Shown here: positions 8,591-17,166 of the stretch, one piece after another | Layout: the number at the start of each line of letters is the position of its first letter | Position numbering within the stretch: the stretch's first letter is position 1 | Origin: Deltaproteobacteria bacterium YD0425bin51 | GTDB taxonomy: Bacteria > Desulfobacterota > Desulfobacteria > Desulfobacterales > YD0425bin51 | Reading direction: 5' to 3' | DNA: 33,716 nt | Assembly: GCA_002753225.1 (NCBI GenBank) | Contig: PDZS01000052.1 | Location: 1 to 33,716, forward strand | The notes under the pieces: model-generated | What the model saw: only the letters and a program-made list of their open reading frames with translations | What the model was told of the DNA's origin: nothing | Databases searched by the model: none | Made by a program: the position numbers and the translations under genes

Positions 8591-8929
8591 TCAAAAGCTC
8601 TGAATAGCTTCAGCTATTGTATTTAAGATATTAATCTGTTTATCTATATGAGTTCTAGACATAATTTTTTTAAGCTGGACTGCCACATGAACTAGTTTTG
8701 TATCTCCTCCAATACGTCTTGCGTCACGGGCTAAAGTAGAAAAAACTCCAAAGGCAATGCTAGGAAGATCCAAAACTTTTTCACAGTCTATAATAATTTT
8801 GACTTTTTGTTTAGCAAAATAATTTGAAGTAAAATATCCTCTCATTTCCATATAATCATATTGGGTAAGATTTGGAGAAACTTTTACAATAACAATATCA
8901 TTTTGTATATCGATTTCTAAATCCTTCAT
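8591..8929 (-). CDS. STAS-domain protein (anti-sigma-factor antagonist type)
   Basis: 112 residues, a single STAS fold. The region matching the phosphorylation loop of SpoIIAA/RsbV reads VLDLPSIAFGVF, placing Ser57 where those proteins carry the phosphoserine, although the usual Asp-Ser-Ser-Gly is reduced to Leu-Pro-Ser-Ile. A typical ARRIGG turn follows. In partner switches a serine kinase (HATPase) phosphorylates this serine and a PP2C phosphatase removes it. Both activities are fused in the first protein of this same operon (17715-19382). The start overlaps the cheY stop by one base (TAATG). It most likely reports the phosphatase/kinase state to an unknown target. A sigma factor is not encoded nearby, so the target may be non-transcriptional. 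Confidence 0.85.
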   Translation of the reverse strand: MKDLEIDIQNDIVIVKVSPNLTQYDYMEMRGYFTSNYFAKQKVKIIIDCEKVLDLPSIAFGVFSTLARDARRIGGDTKLVHVAVQLKKIMSRTHIDKQINILNTIAEAIQSF

Positions 8930-9306
8930 TAAATATTTCCTTTCGTCCTTTGAACAGCTTTTTGTACAGCAGAAACAACCCTATTGTTATCAAAAGGTTT
9001 TACAATAAAATCTGTAATCCCTAGTTTCATTGCTTTGAGCATACTTTCTCTCTGATCAATAGCAGTAATCATAATAATAGGAATAGATTTATTTTTTTCT
9101 CTTATTTTTGCAAGTACTTCTATGCCGTCCATCTCTGGCATTACAATGTCTAGAGTAATAACATCAGGATTCAGCTCTTCAAATTTTTTAACAGCATCTT
9201 TACCGTTTTGAGCTTCTCCAATAATTTTAAAACCAAACGGTTCAAGAGCGTCACGAACTTTTTTTCTCATAAAGAGCGCGTCATCTACAATCAATACTGT
9301 GCTCAT
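8929..9306 (-). CDS. cheY: CheY-type single-domain response regulator
   Basis: 125 residues, a lone receiver. Acidic pocket D8-D9, phosphoacceptor D53 in TLDIVMPEMDG, conserved Thr81 and Lys103 in IVKPF are all present. It should receive phosphate from the CheA of this operon and act on the flagellar switch or, if this pathway controls twitching or another output, on a different effector. CheC and CheD beside it would dephosphorylate or sense it. An AAAGGAG ribosome site lies just before the ATG at 9306. The MITE-like palindrome ends only five bases upstream of that site. It could equally be the regulator of a non-flagellar pathway, since no flagellar genes are in view. Confidence 0.9.
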   Translation of the reverse strand: MSTVLIVDDALFMRKKVRDALEPFGFKIIGEAQNGKDAVKKFEELNPDVITLDIVMPEMDGIEVLAKIREKNKSIPIIMITAIDQRESMLKAMKLGITDFIVKPFDNNRVVSAVQKAVQRTKGNI

Positions 9307-9324
9307 TTAAAGGCTCCTTTATTA

Positions 9325-9425
9325 GTAACGGACCACCAGTTTTCCTGGATTCCCACTTTCGTGGGAATGACGTCATTCCCGCGAAAGCGGGAATCCATTT
9401 TGCAAGAAAACTTGTGGACGGTTAC
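9325..9425. repeat. MITE-like palindromic element with dRS3-type core, between cheD and cheY
   Basis: Almost the whole 101 bases form one large inverted repeat centred on GACGTC at 9369-9374. The outer arms (GTAACGGACCACCAGTTTTC at left; its imperfect complement at 9406-9425) enclose two GC-rich hairpins of the ATTCCC-N8-GGGAAT kind, widely seen as small dispersed repeats (dRS3-type). A TTA flanks each end (9322-9324, 9426-9428) and may be a target duplication. It is far more GC-rich than its surroundings, and one arm has a short insertion relative to the other. It has no coding capacity. In RNA it would fold into a strong hairpin inside the che transcript. Confidence 0.8.
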
Positions 9426-9429
9426 TTAG

Positions 9430-9927
9430 TTAAATAATCTTTCCCTTTGAAACAGGGCTGTCTATACAAAGATTAAAAGTATTAAGCTCAAATTCTACTT
9501 TTCTTCCATTATTTCCCCCGGTATCTGTTGAAATAATTGGAATATCTAAATCATACAACGCTTTTTTTACTGCTTCTAAATTTAAAACTCCAATATGCTG
9601 ACCAGGTTTTACTGTGATTTTTGAAAACATATTAGCGCCGCCAGCAATTTTTGCCTTTAGATTTTTTTGATGTCCACCATGTTTTATCATTGCATCTCTT
9701 AACATTGGAATAGCTATATTTGCAAATTTACTTGGTAGTTTTTCACTTTGATGACCGTCAGAAGAAGGGAGGAATACGTGAGCAAGCCCACCTAATTTTT
9801 CCACTTCATCATAAATACAGACTCCAACACAGCTTCCTAAAATTGCCTGAAGCAAATTAGGCGCACGTGTTAAAGAGACTTCGCCAATCAAAACTTTAAT
9901 AATTTTTACGTCTTTTTTACTGAGCAT
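9430..9927 (-). CDS. cheD: CheD chemoreceptor glutamine deamidase
   Basis: 165 residues covering the whole CheD family length. LGSCVGVCIYD places the catalytic Cys at 33, and GGLAHVFLP gives His50, 17 residues later as in characterised CheD. AKIAGGANMF and GGNNGRKVEF complete the family signatures. CheD deamidates receptor glutamines and binds CheC, stimulating CheY-P hydrolysis. The start overlaps the cheC end by 11 bases, matching that partnership. The stop is four bases from the MITE-like repeat. With no cheB in the window, CheD is the only visible receptor-deamidating enzyme here. Confidence 0.93.
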   Translation of the reverse strand: MLSKKDVKIIKVLIGEVSLTRAPNLLQAILGSCVGVCIYDEVEKLGGLAHVFLPSSDGHQSEKLPSKFANIAIPMLRDAMIKHGGHQKNLKAKIAGGANMFSKITVKPGQHIGVLNLEAVKKALYDLDIPIISTDTGGNNGRKVEFELNTFNLCIDSPVSKGKII

Positions 9928-10522
9928 TGGTCAATCCATTCTTCAGTTTTTTTAAAGACGAAGGACTAGGTAGAAATATAAACATTGCTTCCATTTCTTT
10001 ATTTTTACATTCAAACTGAGTTGAAAATAAAAGAGCGTTATCACTTTCTTCTGCGCTTTCCATAATTATTACAGAAAGGATTGAACCTATTAAATCTCTT
10101 ATATAGATTGGAGAAGAAGGAATAGCGCTTTTGTTTAAGTAGGACATAAAAGTATTCATAAATGATGAAATTGTTATGTTTGCTGTTTCTTGAAGCATAG
10201 AGAGTTCCATCTCTCCTATTGATTCTTCTATATTTACGTTTTTATCTCCTCCAAGTATTTCAATTAGATTAAGCGCGTCATTTTCTTTTAAAATAAGGAT
10301 AGCATCTCCTTCTATATCTCCTTCTACTTTGGTAAAAAGACAAATGGCAATAGCATCACTTTCTCCTAAACTTTCTGGAACTTCTTGTATTGGGACTGTT
10401 TTTACTTCATTCACAGTTATTAAAAATTTACGCTGCATCAAACGAGACAAAGCAAGGCTTGCGTTTTCTGCTCCATGACGTGCAAGTATTGTCAGCTCTG
10501 ACATGAATAAATCATCAAACAT
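9917..10522 (-). CDS. cheC: CheC-like CheY-P phosphatase
   Basis: 201 residues. Two pseudosymmetric CheC helices are visible. The second, LQETANITISSFMNTF (about 109-124), keeps the Glu and Asn of the phosphatase site. The first, ILARHGAENASLALSRLM (about 12-29), aligns with the usual EIGNIGAGNAATALS pattern but lacks the catalytic Glu and Asn. The protein therefore appears to have one working site rather than two. The family removes phosphate from CheY and is activated by CheD. The gene lies between cheA (4 bases away) and cheD (11-base overlap). An AGGAGG site precedes the ATG; a second in-frame ATG six codons on is possible. It could also be called CheX, but the two-helix arrangement and CheD pairing favour CheC. 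Confidence 0.85.
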   Translation of the reverse strand: MFDDLFMSELTILARHGAENASLALSRLMQRKFLITVNEVKTVPIQEVPESLGESDAIAICLFTKVEGDIEGDAILILKENDALNLIEILGGDKNVNIEESIGEMELSMLQETANITISSFMNTFMSYLNKSAIPSSPIYIRDLIGSILSVIIMESAEESDNALLFSTQFECKNKEMEAMFIFLPSPSSLKKLKNGLTNAQ

Positions 10523-10526
10523 TTTA

Positions 10527-13460
10527 TCATTTCCTCCTTTTTGCAGCTTCTCTTATGGCTTCTACATCCAAAATCAGAGCAATTCCACCATCACCAAGAA
10601 TTGTTGCTCCTGAAATGCCTGATACTTTTGAAAATTCATCAGGGAGCCCTTTTATTACAATCTCTTCTTCCCAAAGTATCCTGTCAACTGGAATAGCAAA
10701 AGTCTCGCCAGTTCCGCGTATTACTACTGCCTGAATTAAATCATCTTTTGATTTAAGAGGATCAAGATAAATAGTTTCAGAAAGATAAATAAGGGCTATG
10801 ATATTATCACGAAGAAAAATAACCTTTCCTTTTCCTTCAATGTGTTTTATCTCAGTTACTTGTTTTTCTAATATCTCTCTTACAAATTCTAAAGGTATGG
10901 CGCATCTTGCTCCCCCAATTTCAACTAAAAGAGACTTTATCATTGCTAAAGTAAGGGGAAGTCTTATTGTGAAACATGTACCTCTTAATGGAATTGATTC
11001 TATATCAACTTTCCCTTTAAGCTCATTTACCTTACTTTTTACAATATCCATACCTACGCCTCTACCTGAAATGTTTGTTACCTTTTCAGCAGTAGAAAAA
11101 CCGGGTTGAAAAATGTATTGGATGATTTCATGATCAAGCATTCGATCAGCCTGTTCTTTAGTTACAAGACCTTTTTCTAAGGCTTTTTCTTTTATACGGT
11201 TTACGTTTAATCCTCTGCCATCATCCTGGATTTTTATGCAAACTTGTCCACTTTCATGAAATGCTGACAAAAAAATTGTTCCAGCTTCAGATTTACCAAT
11301 ATGTTTCCTTTCTTCAGGAGATTCTAAACCATGATCTACGGCATTTCTTATTAAATGGGTAAGTGGATCATAGAGTTCGTCTATAAGTTTTTTATCTAAT
11401 TCTGTATTTTCACCTGTTATAATTAGTCTTGTTTCCCGTTTTTTTTCTTTTCCCAAATCTCTAACAAGTCTGTTGAATCTTTGAAATAATGGACCAATAG
11501 GAACCATTCTCATATTTATAACTACGTTTTGAATCATGCTTGTATGTTTATGCAGAGCTAAAAAAGCATCACGAAGCCCATAAGCATTTTCCTGAAGAGC
11601 CTTTAAATCCTGAATCCAATGCTCAATTTTTCTTAGCCTGTCATCTGAAATATTTTGATTAACTTGTTTTGCAATTCTTATAAGAGATTCTAGTCCAATG
11701 ATATCGATTCCATATAATCTAGATGTTATTCCTTCAACCAATTGAGAAATTCTTGCTTTTGTAACAACTAGCTCTCCTGTCATATTCATGATATCGTCAA
11801 TACGATTTGTATCAACTCTTATTGTATCTGTTTTAACATATGTTGGCTGTTTTTGCGGAATAGAAATAGAATCTATTGGCATTGTTGCTGGTATTGTTAT
11901 TGCGTCAGCTACTTTTTCTATATTAATTTTTTCAATCATATCAACTTGTATAGAGTTACGAATTACAGATTCTTGAGCGTTGCCAGTAAAGACTATTTCC
12001 AAATCAGGAGGTTCTTCAATTCCTGCCTCTATTTGCTCTAAAGTTGGCGTTGAATAAATAATTTCAACAATATCTTTAATCTTTTCTAAAATTATTCCAT
12101 AGCGAATATCTGCCATTAAAGTGTTTGGAAGCATTTTGACTGTAATTTGCCAAACGTCTTTACCTTTTTTTGCTGTTTCTATAATTAAACTTTTATTATC
12201 TATTTTAGTTTGTTCTATTGTTTTACAAGTTTTTGATACTTTGGGTTCTTCTTCCAAATATATATTGAAATATTCATTTAAATGGCTTGAGTCTGGAGCG
12301 CTTTTGTCGTTTTTCTCGATTTTTTTTACGCATTCTTCTAAGTAATCTTTTGAATTATAAAGAACCTGGAATATTTTACCATCTGCTTTTTTAAATTTTT
12401 CCCTGAATATTGAAAGTATTGATTCGCAATTATGGGCAATACGGCTAAATTCACTAAGTCCCATACAACTTGAAGAGCCTTTTATGAGATGCATTAGCCT
12501 AAATAGTTCATGAATATGAGAAATATTTTCTGGTTCTTCTTCCCATTCTACTAATTTTATATCAATTTTATCCAGTTGTTCTTTTGTTTCAGAAAGCCAA
12601 ACAGGTAAAATATTTTGGAATTCAGGGTTTATATCAAGTAAGAGATTTGGTTTAGCTTTTTTTATTTCGATTTGAGGTGAACTTTTTCCATCAATTGCTA
12701 TTTCCCATGCTTCGCAGTGTTCAATATTAATATTTTTAAAAGCTTCGCGTATATCAGATGATGTAAAACAAAGAATTGCTGTTTGGTAATCAACCTCTTC
12801 TATATGCTCCTTTGTTAAATCTTCCTTTAAAAGTGGAATAACAGCTTGAACATTTACCGCTCTCCCAATTTCATTATAAAATTCTACAATATCTTCATTT
12901 TGAGCAAGAACATCTTTAAGAGACATTTTAACAACATAAACTCTTTTACCTGAGTTTTTTGCACAAAGAATTTGGAAAATATCTTCTAAAATTAGTTTTC
13001 CCTCAAGAAAATCTGGAATTTCTCCAAGTTCTTTTTGAGAATGTTCAAGTAACAAAGGATCTTTATCTTTGTTAGTTAGTATTCCATTTAATTTATCTGA
13101 AACATACGAAATATTAATTTCGTCAGATTTACCTGCGGCAACTTCAGCTAAAAGTACATTTAAAAGATCAATTGTCTCAAAAAGTGTTTCTATAACTTTT
13201 GGCGAAAAATCCAGTTCATTATTTCTTATGCTGTCTAAAACTGTTTCCAAAGAATGGGTAATTTTTGCAATAGAATTAAAATTCAGCATACCTGAAACGC
13301 CTTTTATGGAATGGGCTGCACGGAACATATCGTTTACAAGTTTTTTTGATCCCTTACCATTTTCTATCAGTAAAAGGCTTTCATTTAATTTGCTAATAGA
13401 TTTTCCTGATTCATCCAAAAAATCTATTATAACGTCTGAATCTGGCGTTAAAGCTTTCAA
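10527..13460 (-). CDS. cheA: CheA histidine kinase with two Hpt domains
   Basis: 977 residues, longer than the usual 650-750. Order: Hpt1 (H50 in AAHSIKG); a P2-like alpha/beta region (about 172-260); Hpt2 (H324 in LMHLIKG); a second P2-like region (about 435-515); dimerisation domain (about 548-665, enlarged); HATPase (N box HLIRNAVDHG 702-711, DDGRG 746-750, GRGVGMDI 799-806); and a C-terminal CheW-like domain (about 838-977). The Hpt plus following domain thus looks duplicated. The start is a TTG at 13460 with AGGAGG at 13469-13474; TTGA overlaps the cheR stop, so translation is coupled. It senses the receptor through CheW and phosphorylates CheY, with a second Hpt that may serve another receiver such as the one on the REC-PP2C-HATPase protein. 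Confidence 0.95.
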   Translation of the reverse strand: MKALTPDSDVIIDFLDESGKSISKLNESLLLIENGKGSKKLVNDMFRAAHSIKGVSGMLNFNSIAKITHSLETVLDSIRNNELDFSPKVIETLFETIDLLNVLLAEVAAGKSDEINISYVSDKLNGILTNKDKDPLLLEHSQKELGEIPDFLEGKLILEDIFQILCAKNSGKRVYVVKMSLKDVLAQNEDIVEFYNEIGRAVNVQAVIPLLKEDLTKEHIEEVDYQTAILCFTSSDIREAFKNINIEHCEAWEIAIDGKSSPQIEIKKAKPNLLLDINPEFQNILPVWLSETKEQLDKIDIKLVEWEEEPENISHIHELFRLMHLIKGSSSCMGLSEFSRIAHNCESILSIFREKFKKADGKIFQVLYNSKDYLEECVKKIEKNDKSAPDSSHLNEYFNIYLEEEPKVSKTCKTIEQTKIDNKSLIIETAKKGKDVWQITVKMLPNTLMADIRYGIILEKIKDIVEIIYSTPTLEQIEAGIEEPPDLEIVFTGNAQESVIRNSIQVDMIEKINIEKVADAITIPATMPIDSISIPQKQPTYVKTDTIRVDTNRIDDIMNMTGELVVTKARISQLVEGITSRLYGIDIIGLESLIRIAKQVNQNISDDRLRKIEHWIQDLKALQENAYGLRDAFLALHKHTSMIQNVVINMRMVPIGPLFQRFNRLVRDLGKEKKRETRLIITGENTELDKKLIDELYDPLTHLIRNAVDHGLESPEERKHIGKSEAGTIFLSAFHESGQVCIKIQDDGRGLNVNRIKEKALEKGLVTKEQADRMLDHEIIQYIFQPGFSTAEKVTNISGRGVGMDIVKSKVNELKGKVDIESIPLRGTCFTIRLPLTLAMIKSLLVEIGGARCAIPLEFVREILEKQVTEIKHIEGKGKVIFLRDNIIALIYLSETIYLDPLKSKDDLIQAVVIRGTGETFAIPVDRILWEEEIVIKGLPDEFSKVSGISGATILGDGGIALILDVEAIREAAKRRK

Positions 13461-14305
13461 TTTTTACGCCTCCTATAAATTGATGGTTTAACAAAGGTAA
13501 ATAAATCCTCATAAGAAGAGAGGGTCTCAGCTCCGCCTAAAATTAAATATCCACCAGGCTTTATCCGTCTTGAAACATTTTTTAAAACAACTTCTTTACT
13601 TTTATCATCAAAATAGATCATAACATTTCTAAGAAATATTAAATCAAAAGGCGGACCCAAAATAGGATTCATAAGATTGTGCTGCCTGAAATATACGACC
13701 TTCTTAACCTGCTCTGATATTAAATAATTTACGCTTTCTTTATCTTTCTTGAAATATTTTTTAACACATTCTTTGGTCAGTTTTTGAAGAGCATATTCAT
13801 CGTACAACGCTTTTTTTGCATATTCTATAACTTTTTCGTTTATATCTGTCCCTTCGATAGATATCTGAAAATTTTTTGATTTTGGAAGAAGCTCCAAAAG
13901 TGCAATTCCTGCTGAATATGCTTCAGCGCCTGTTGAACATGCAGCGCTCCAAATCCTAATTATAGAACCTACTTTGTAAGAGCCAGCCCACTCAGGAATA
14001 AAAACTTTTGTAAAAAAATCCCATTGCTCTTTATGTCTAAAAAAAAATGTTTCATTAGTAGTTAATAGATTTAAACATTCTTTAAGTTCATCTTTATTTA
14101 CAGGATTTATTATATATTTATAATATGCTCCATATGTAGGCATTCCTTTCAAAATCAATCTTTTTCTTAAACGATTCTGAATAAGGGCATTTTTACGTTC
14201 ATCCATGGATATTCCAAGAGAATCGTAAACTAATTTTTGAAAAAGCTTTGATTCTTCTGGCTTAAGTTGAACCAAATCTTTTATAACAAGCTGCTTTTTA
14301 TTCAT
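13457..14305 (-). CDS. cheR: CheR chemoreceptor methyltransferase
   Basis: 282 residues from the ATG at 14305. An upstream in-frame TTG at 14317 would add four residues but lies deeper in the receptor gene. An N-terminal helical domain is followed by a Rossmann SAM-binding domain: TTNETFFFRHKEQWDFF, IRIWSAACSTGAEAYS (motif I; the usual STGEEPYS is changed to STGAEAYS), EGTDINEKVIEYA, NVMIYF and GGYLILGGAE. It adds methyl groups to receptor glutamates from S-adenosylmethionine. The ATG overlaps the receptor stop by eight bases, and its own stop overlaps the cheA TTG start. The matching methylesterase CheB is not encoded in the window. Confidence 0.93.
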   Translation of the reverse strand: MNKKQLVIKDLVQLKPEESKLFQKLVYDSLGISMDERKNALIQNRLRKRLILKGMPTYGAYYKYIINPVNKDELKECLNLLTTNETFFFRHKEQWDFFTKVFIPEWAGSYKVGSIIRIWSAACSTGAEAYSAGIALLELLPKSKNFQISIEGTDINEKVIEYAKKALYDEYALQKLTKECVKKYFKKDKESVNYLISEQVKKVVYFRQHNLMNPILGPPFDLIFLRNVMIYFDDKSKEVVLKNVSRRIKPGGYLILGGAETLSSYEDLFTFVKPSIYRRRKN

Positions 14306-17162
14306 GATAAAGTGCAATACTACTAGTTTCTGGAGCAGTCAGTTCAGGTTGTTTTGATTCTGGAGCTTCTTTTTTTCTTTTTTTAAGAATGTCCTTTAAT
14401 TTTATCTTTTTTACAGATGATTTTACTTCATGATCTTCAACTTCTGAGCTATTGACTTTAAAACGCTCAACCAGATTCTGTAATTTTTGAGCTTGGGCAG
14501 AAAGTTCTTCTGAGCTGGCTGCTAGTTCTTCAGCGCTCGATGAATTAGATTCAGTTATTCCAGATACATTCTCTATTGCTTTTGATACCTGCTGAGTAGC
14601 TTCAGCTTGTTCCTCTGTGCTGCTTGTAATTGCTGCCATTTTAACTGAAGTTCTGTCAATCCCTGATAGAATATTATTTAATGATTTACCGACTTCATCA
14701 GAAAGCCTTGAGCCTTCATTAACACGTTTTGTACTTTCTTCAATAAGCTGAGTGATTTCTCCTGCTGCCTGACTAGATCTTTCAGCAAGTTTTCTAACCT
14801 CATCAGCAACAACAGCAAATCCTAGTCCATGTTCACCTGCGCTTGCTGCCTCAATTGCGGCATTAAGTGCAAGGAGATTTGTCTGATTTGCAATTTGGCT
14901 TATTACTCCAATAATCTTTGAAATCTGGGTTGAACTTTCATTTATAAGATTCATTCCTTCTCTTGAAGTTTTAACAGTAGAACTGCCATCTCTTGCAAGG
15001 TTTATTGTTTCTACTGAATTATTATTCGCATCTTGAGCGTTCTCTGCAATTTGAGTAACAGCACTTGTTAATTCCTGAACAGTTGCGCTTATTTCTTCAA
15101 GAGATGATGCCTGGCTTTGCGCACCTTGTGAAATATTTTGCGCAGAAGCTGATAATTCCTCTCCTGATGCTGCAGTTTGATTTGCTGCTTCCTGTATTTC
15201 TTTCATAACAAAATTTAAACTTTTTACTGTATTATTAAATGATTTAGCCATTTCTCCTATTTCATCATGGGAATCAACATCAACTTTTATAGTCAAATCC
15301 CCTTTTGAAACAAGGTTTAATCCTTCTACCATGCTCTTTACAGGTTTTGTAATGCTTTGGGAAATTAAAAGCGATACAATTACAATTGCAACTACTCCAA
15401 TAAAAGCAACTACTGCCATTAGTTTTTGAAGCTTTGTAATTGCCTCAAATGCTTCGCTTTCATCAATTTCAACTATGCAAGCCCATATAGAATCTCCGAA
15501 TTTTATAGGTTTATATGCAGAAAGAACACTATTTCCATTATAGTCTTTAATAATTTCAATGCCAGATTTTCCAGATAGAGCTTCTGTACTGCTCTTTGTA
15601 TCTACCCCGTTTTTTTCTATGGTTCCAGAAAGTGATGCAGCAATTGAGCGGCCGTCTTTATCAAGATATGAATCAGATCGCATTCTTTTATCAGGACCTA
15701 CTAAATAAGATTCACCTGATTTACCCATCCCAGCTCTTAATCTCATTATGTCATTAATTTCCTGATAAGGTAGCTGAACTGCAACTATACATTCTATTTT
15801 ATCATTATTTATAATAGGTTCAGCATAAAAAGCTGTTGGAATATTATTTTTAGGGGCATACAATTCAAGATCAATAAAAGCACCCTGTTTAATACTAATG
15901 ACCTGTTTAACCAATCTCCCTAAACTTGAGCTTGCAAATTTACCTTTTAAGATGTTAATTTTATAGTCAGCTCCTTTTGCTGATGAATAAAAAACATACC
16001 CATCTGGATTTATTAAATAGATATCCGGATAATTATATATTTCATGATATTTAACAAAAAACTCATTTCCTTCTTCATCAACAGGAGCAAATGCTTCAGA
16101 AATATCAATCTCAGCAATTATAGCCCAAGTCGTCTCAAGTATTTTAACTGGAGAATATGCAGAAAGAACTGAATTCCCATTGTAATCAGTTATAACTTTT
16201 GTTCCTTCTTTACCTGAAATAGCATCACGGCTAGCTTCAGTATCAACTATTCCTTTTTCTGGATTTGCAAAAGAAGCTTTTATACTATGATTGACAGGGT
16301 CCAGATATGAATCTGAGCGCATAAGTTTGTCAGGTCCAACCAGATAAACCTCTCCAGTCTTTCCCATTCCTGTACGTTCTTTCATTATATTGTTTATTTT
16401 TTCAAATGAAACCTGAAGAACAATTACAGCTTTTAATTCTCCATTTTCATAATTTAATACTGGAGCTCCAATAAATGCACATGGCTCATTGTTACTAGGG
16501 GCATATGGTTTAAAATCTTCAAATGCAATTGCTTTTGTAGATATGACACGCTGCCAAAGTTTTGCAAGACTGCTGTCTTTATATTGTCCATGAGCTAAAT
16601 TTGTACCTAAATCTTTTTCTTTCTCTAAAGTAAACATTACATGACCATGTGCAGATGAAATAATCATCAAATCATAATAGCCGTATATTTTTTTGTAATC
16701 AGAATATTGATAAAAAGAATCATCATAAATCTTTTGATATTCAGGATTAGAAATATTAAAAGGTTCTATTGCGTTTGTTTTCATCGTATCTTTATATTTA
16801 TTTAATCTTTCTATTAATTCAGATAGTCCTTTCCTTTTACTTAGAAGAGATATATCATCAACTGATTGTTTGAAATAATCATTAATTTGTTTCTGCTTTA
16901 TTTTATGCACAACCTTTAATTTATCAAAAGCATCATTTCTAAGGGTTTCTACTACTTCATTTAAGATATTCATTTCATCTGTTATGTCATCAAGAAATCT
17001 TTCAATACTATCAGCCTTAATATCCCTTATACTTTCAAGTTGAGAAAATGCTTCATGTGAAAGAGATTTGCTTGCGTTACTTAAAGAAATAAATCCTAGT
17101 ATGGCAAAAGGAATAATTCCTACTAATAAAAATGCTACTAATAACTTTGTCCCTAGTTTCAT
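14298..17162 (-). CDS. Methyl-accepting chemotaxis protein with two tandem Cache-like sensor modules
   Basis: 954 residues, large for the family. TM1 at about 7-28; a helical segment; then two homologous modules at about 155-358 and 370-570, each containing matching GMGK(T/S)GE-x-YLVGPDK, MRSDSYLD and DYNGNSVLSAY stretches. TM2 at about 582-601, HAMP at about 602-655, and a long signalling domain whose hairpin tip reads NLLALNAAIEAASAGEHGLGF (Arg before Gly-Phe replaced by Leu). The tail is Lys/Glu-rich and ends TSSIALYHE, with no NWETF-like CheR-docking pentapeptide. Cache modules bind small ligands in the periplasm; the ligand is unknown. A GAGGGGG ribosome site precedes the ATG. It is the only receptor gene in the operon, so it is probably the dedicated input. 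Confidence 0.93.
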   Translation of the reverse strand: MKLGTKLLVAFLLVGIIPFAILGFISLSNASKSLSHEAFSQLESIRDIKADSIERFLDDITDEMNILNEVVETLRNDAFDKLKVVHKIKQKQINDYFKQSVDDISLLSKRKGLSELIERLNKYKDTMKTNAIEPFNISNPEYQKIYDDSFYQYSDYKKIYGYYDLMIISSAHGHVMFTLEKEKDLGTNLAHGQYKDSSLAKLWQRVISTKAIAFEDFKPYAPSNNEPCAFIGAPVLNYENGELKAVIVLQVSFEKINNIMKERTGMGKTGEVYLVGPDKLMRSDSYLDPVNHSIKASFANPEKGIVDTEASRDAISGKEGTKVITDYNGNSVLSAYSPVKILETTWAIIAEIDISEAFAPVDEEGNEFFVKYHEIYNYPDIYLINPDGYVFYSSAKGADYKINILKGKFASSSLGRLVKQVISIKQGAFIDLELYAPKNNIPTAFYAEPIINNDKIECIVAVQLPYQEINDIMRLRAGMGKSGESYLVGPDKRMRSDSYLDKDGRSIAASLSGTIEKNGVDTKSSTEALSGKSGIEIIKDYNGNSVLSAYKPIKFGDSIWACIVEIDESEAFEAITKLQKLMAVVAFIGVVAIVIVSLLISQSITKPVKSMVEGLNLVSKGDLTIKVDVDSHDEIGEMAKSFNNTVKSLNFVMKEIQEAANQTAASGEELSASAQNISQGAQSQASSLEEISATVQELTSAVTQIAENAQDANNNSVETINLARDGSSTVKTSREGMNLINESSTQISKIIGVISQIANQTNLLALNAAIEAASAGEHGLGFAVVADEVRKLAERSSQAAGEITQLIEESTKRVNEGSRLSDEVGKSLNNILSGIDRTSVKMAAITSSTEEQAEATQQVSKAIENVSGITESNSSSAEELAASSEELSAQAQKLQNLVERFKVNSSEVEDHEVKSSVKKIKLKDILKKRKKEAPESKQPELTAPETSSIALYHE

Positions 17163-17166
17163 GTTT

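Noticed and set aside
9208..9429. Open frame on the plus strand across the palindrome, encoding a WIPTFVGMT / SFPRKRESI-type peptide
   Set aside because: This is the well-known spurious translation of dRS3-like repeats. It runs through cheY antisense and has no ribosome site.
12121..12345. Plus-strand open frames inside cheA and other large genes
   Set aside because: They are antisense shadows with no recognisable domain or ribosome site. The minus-strand genes explain the region fully.
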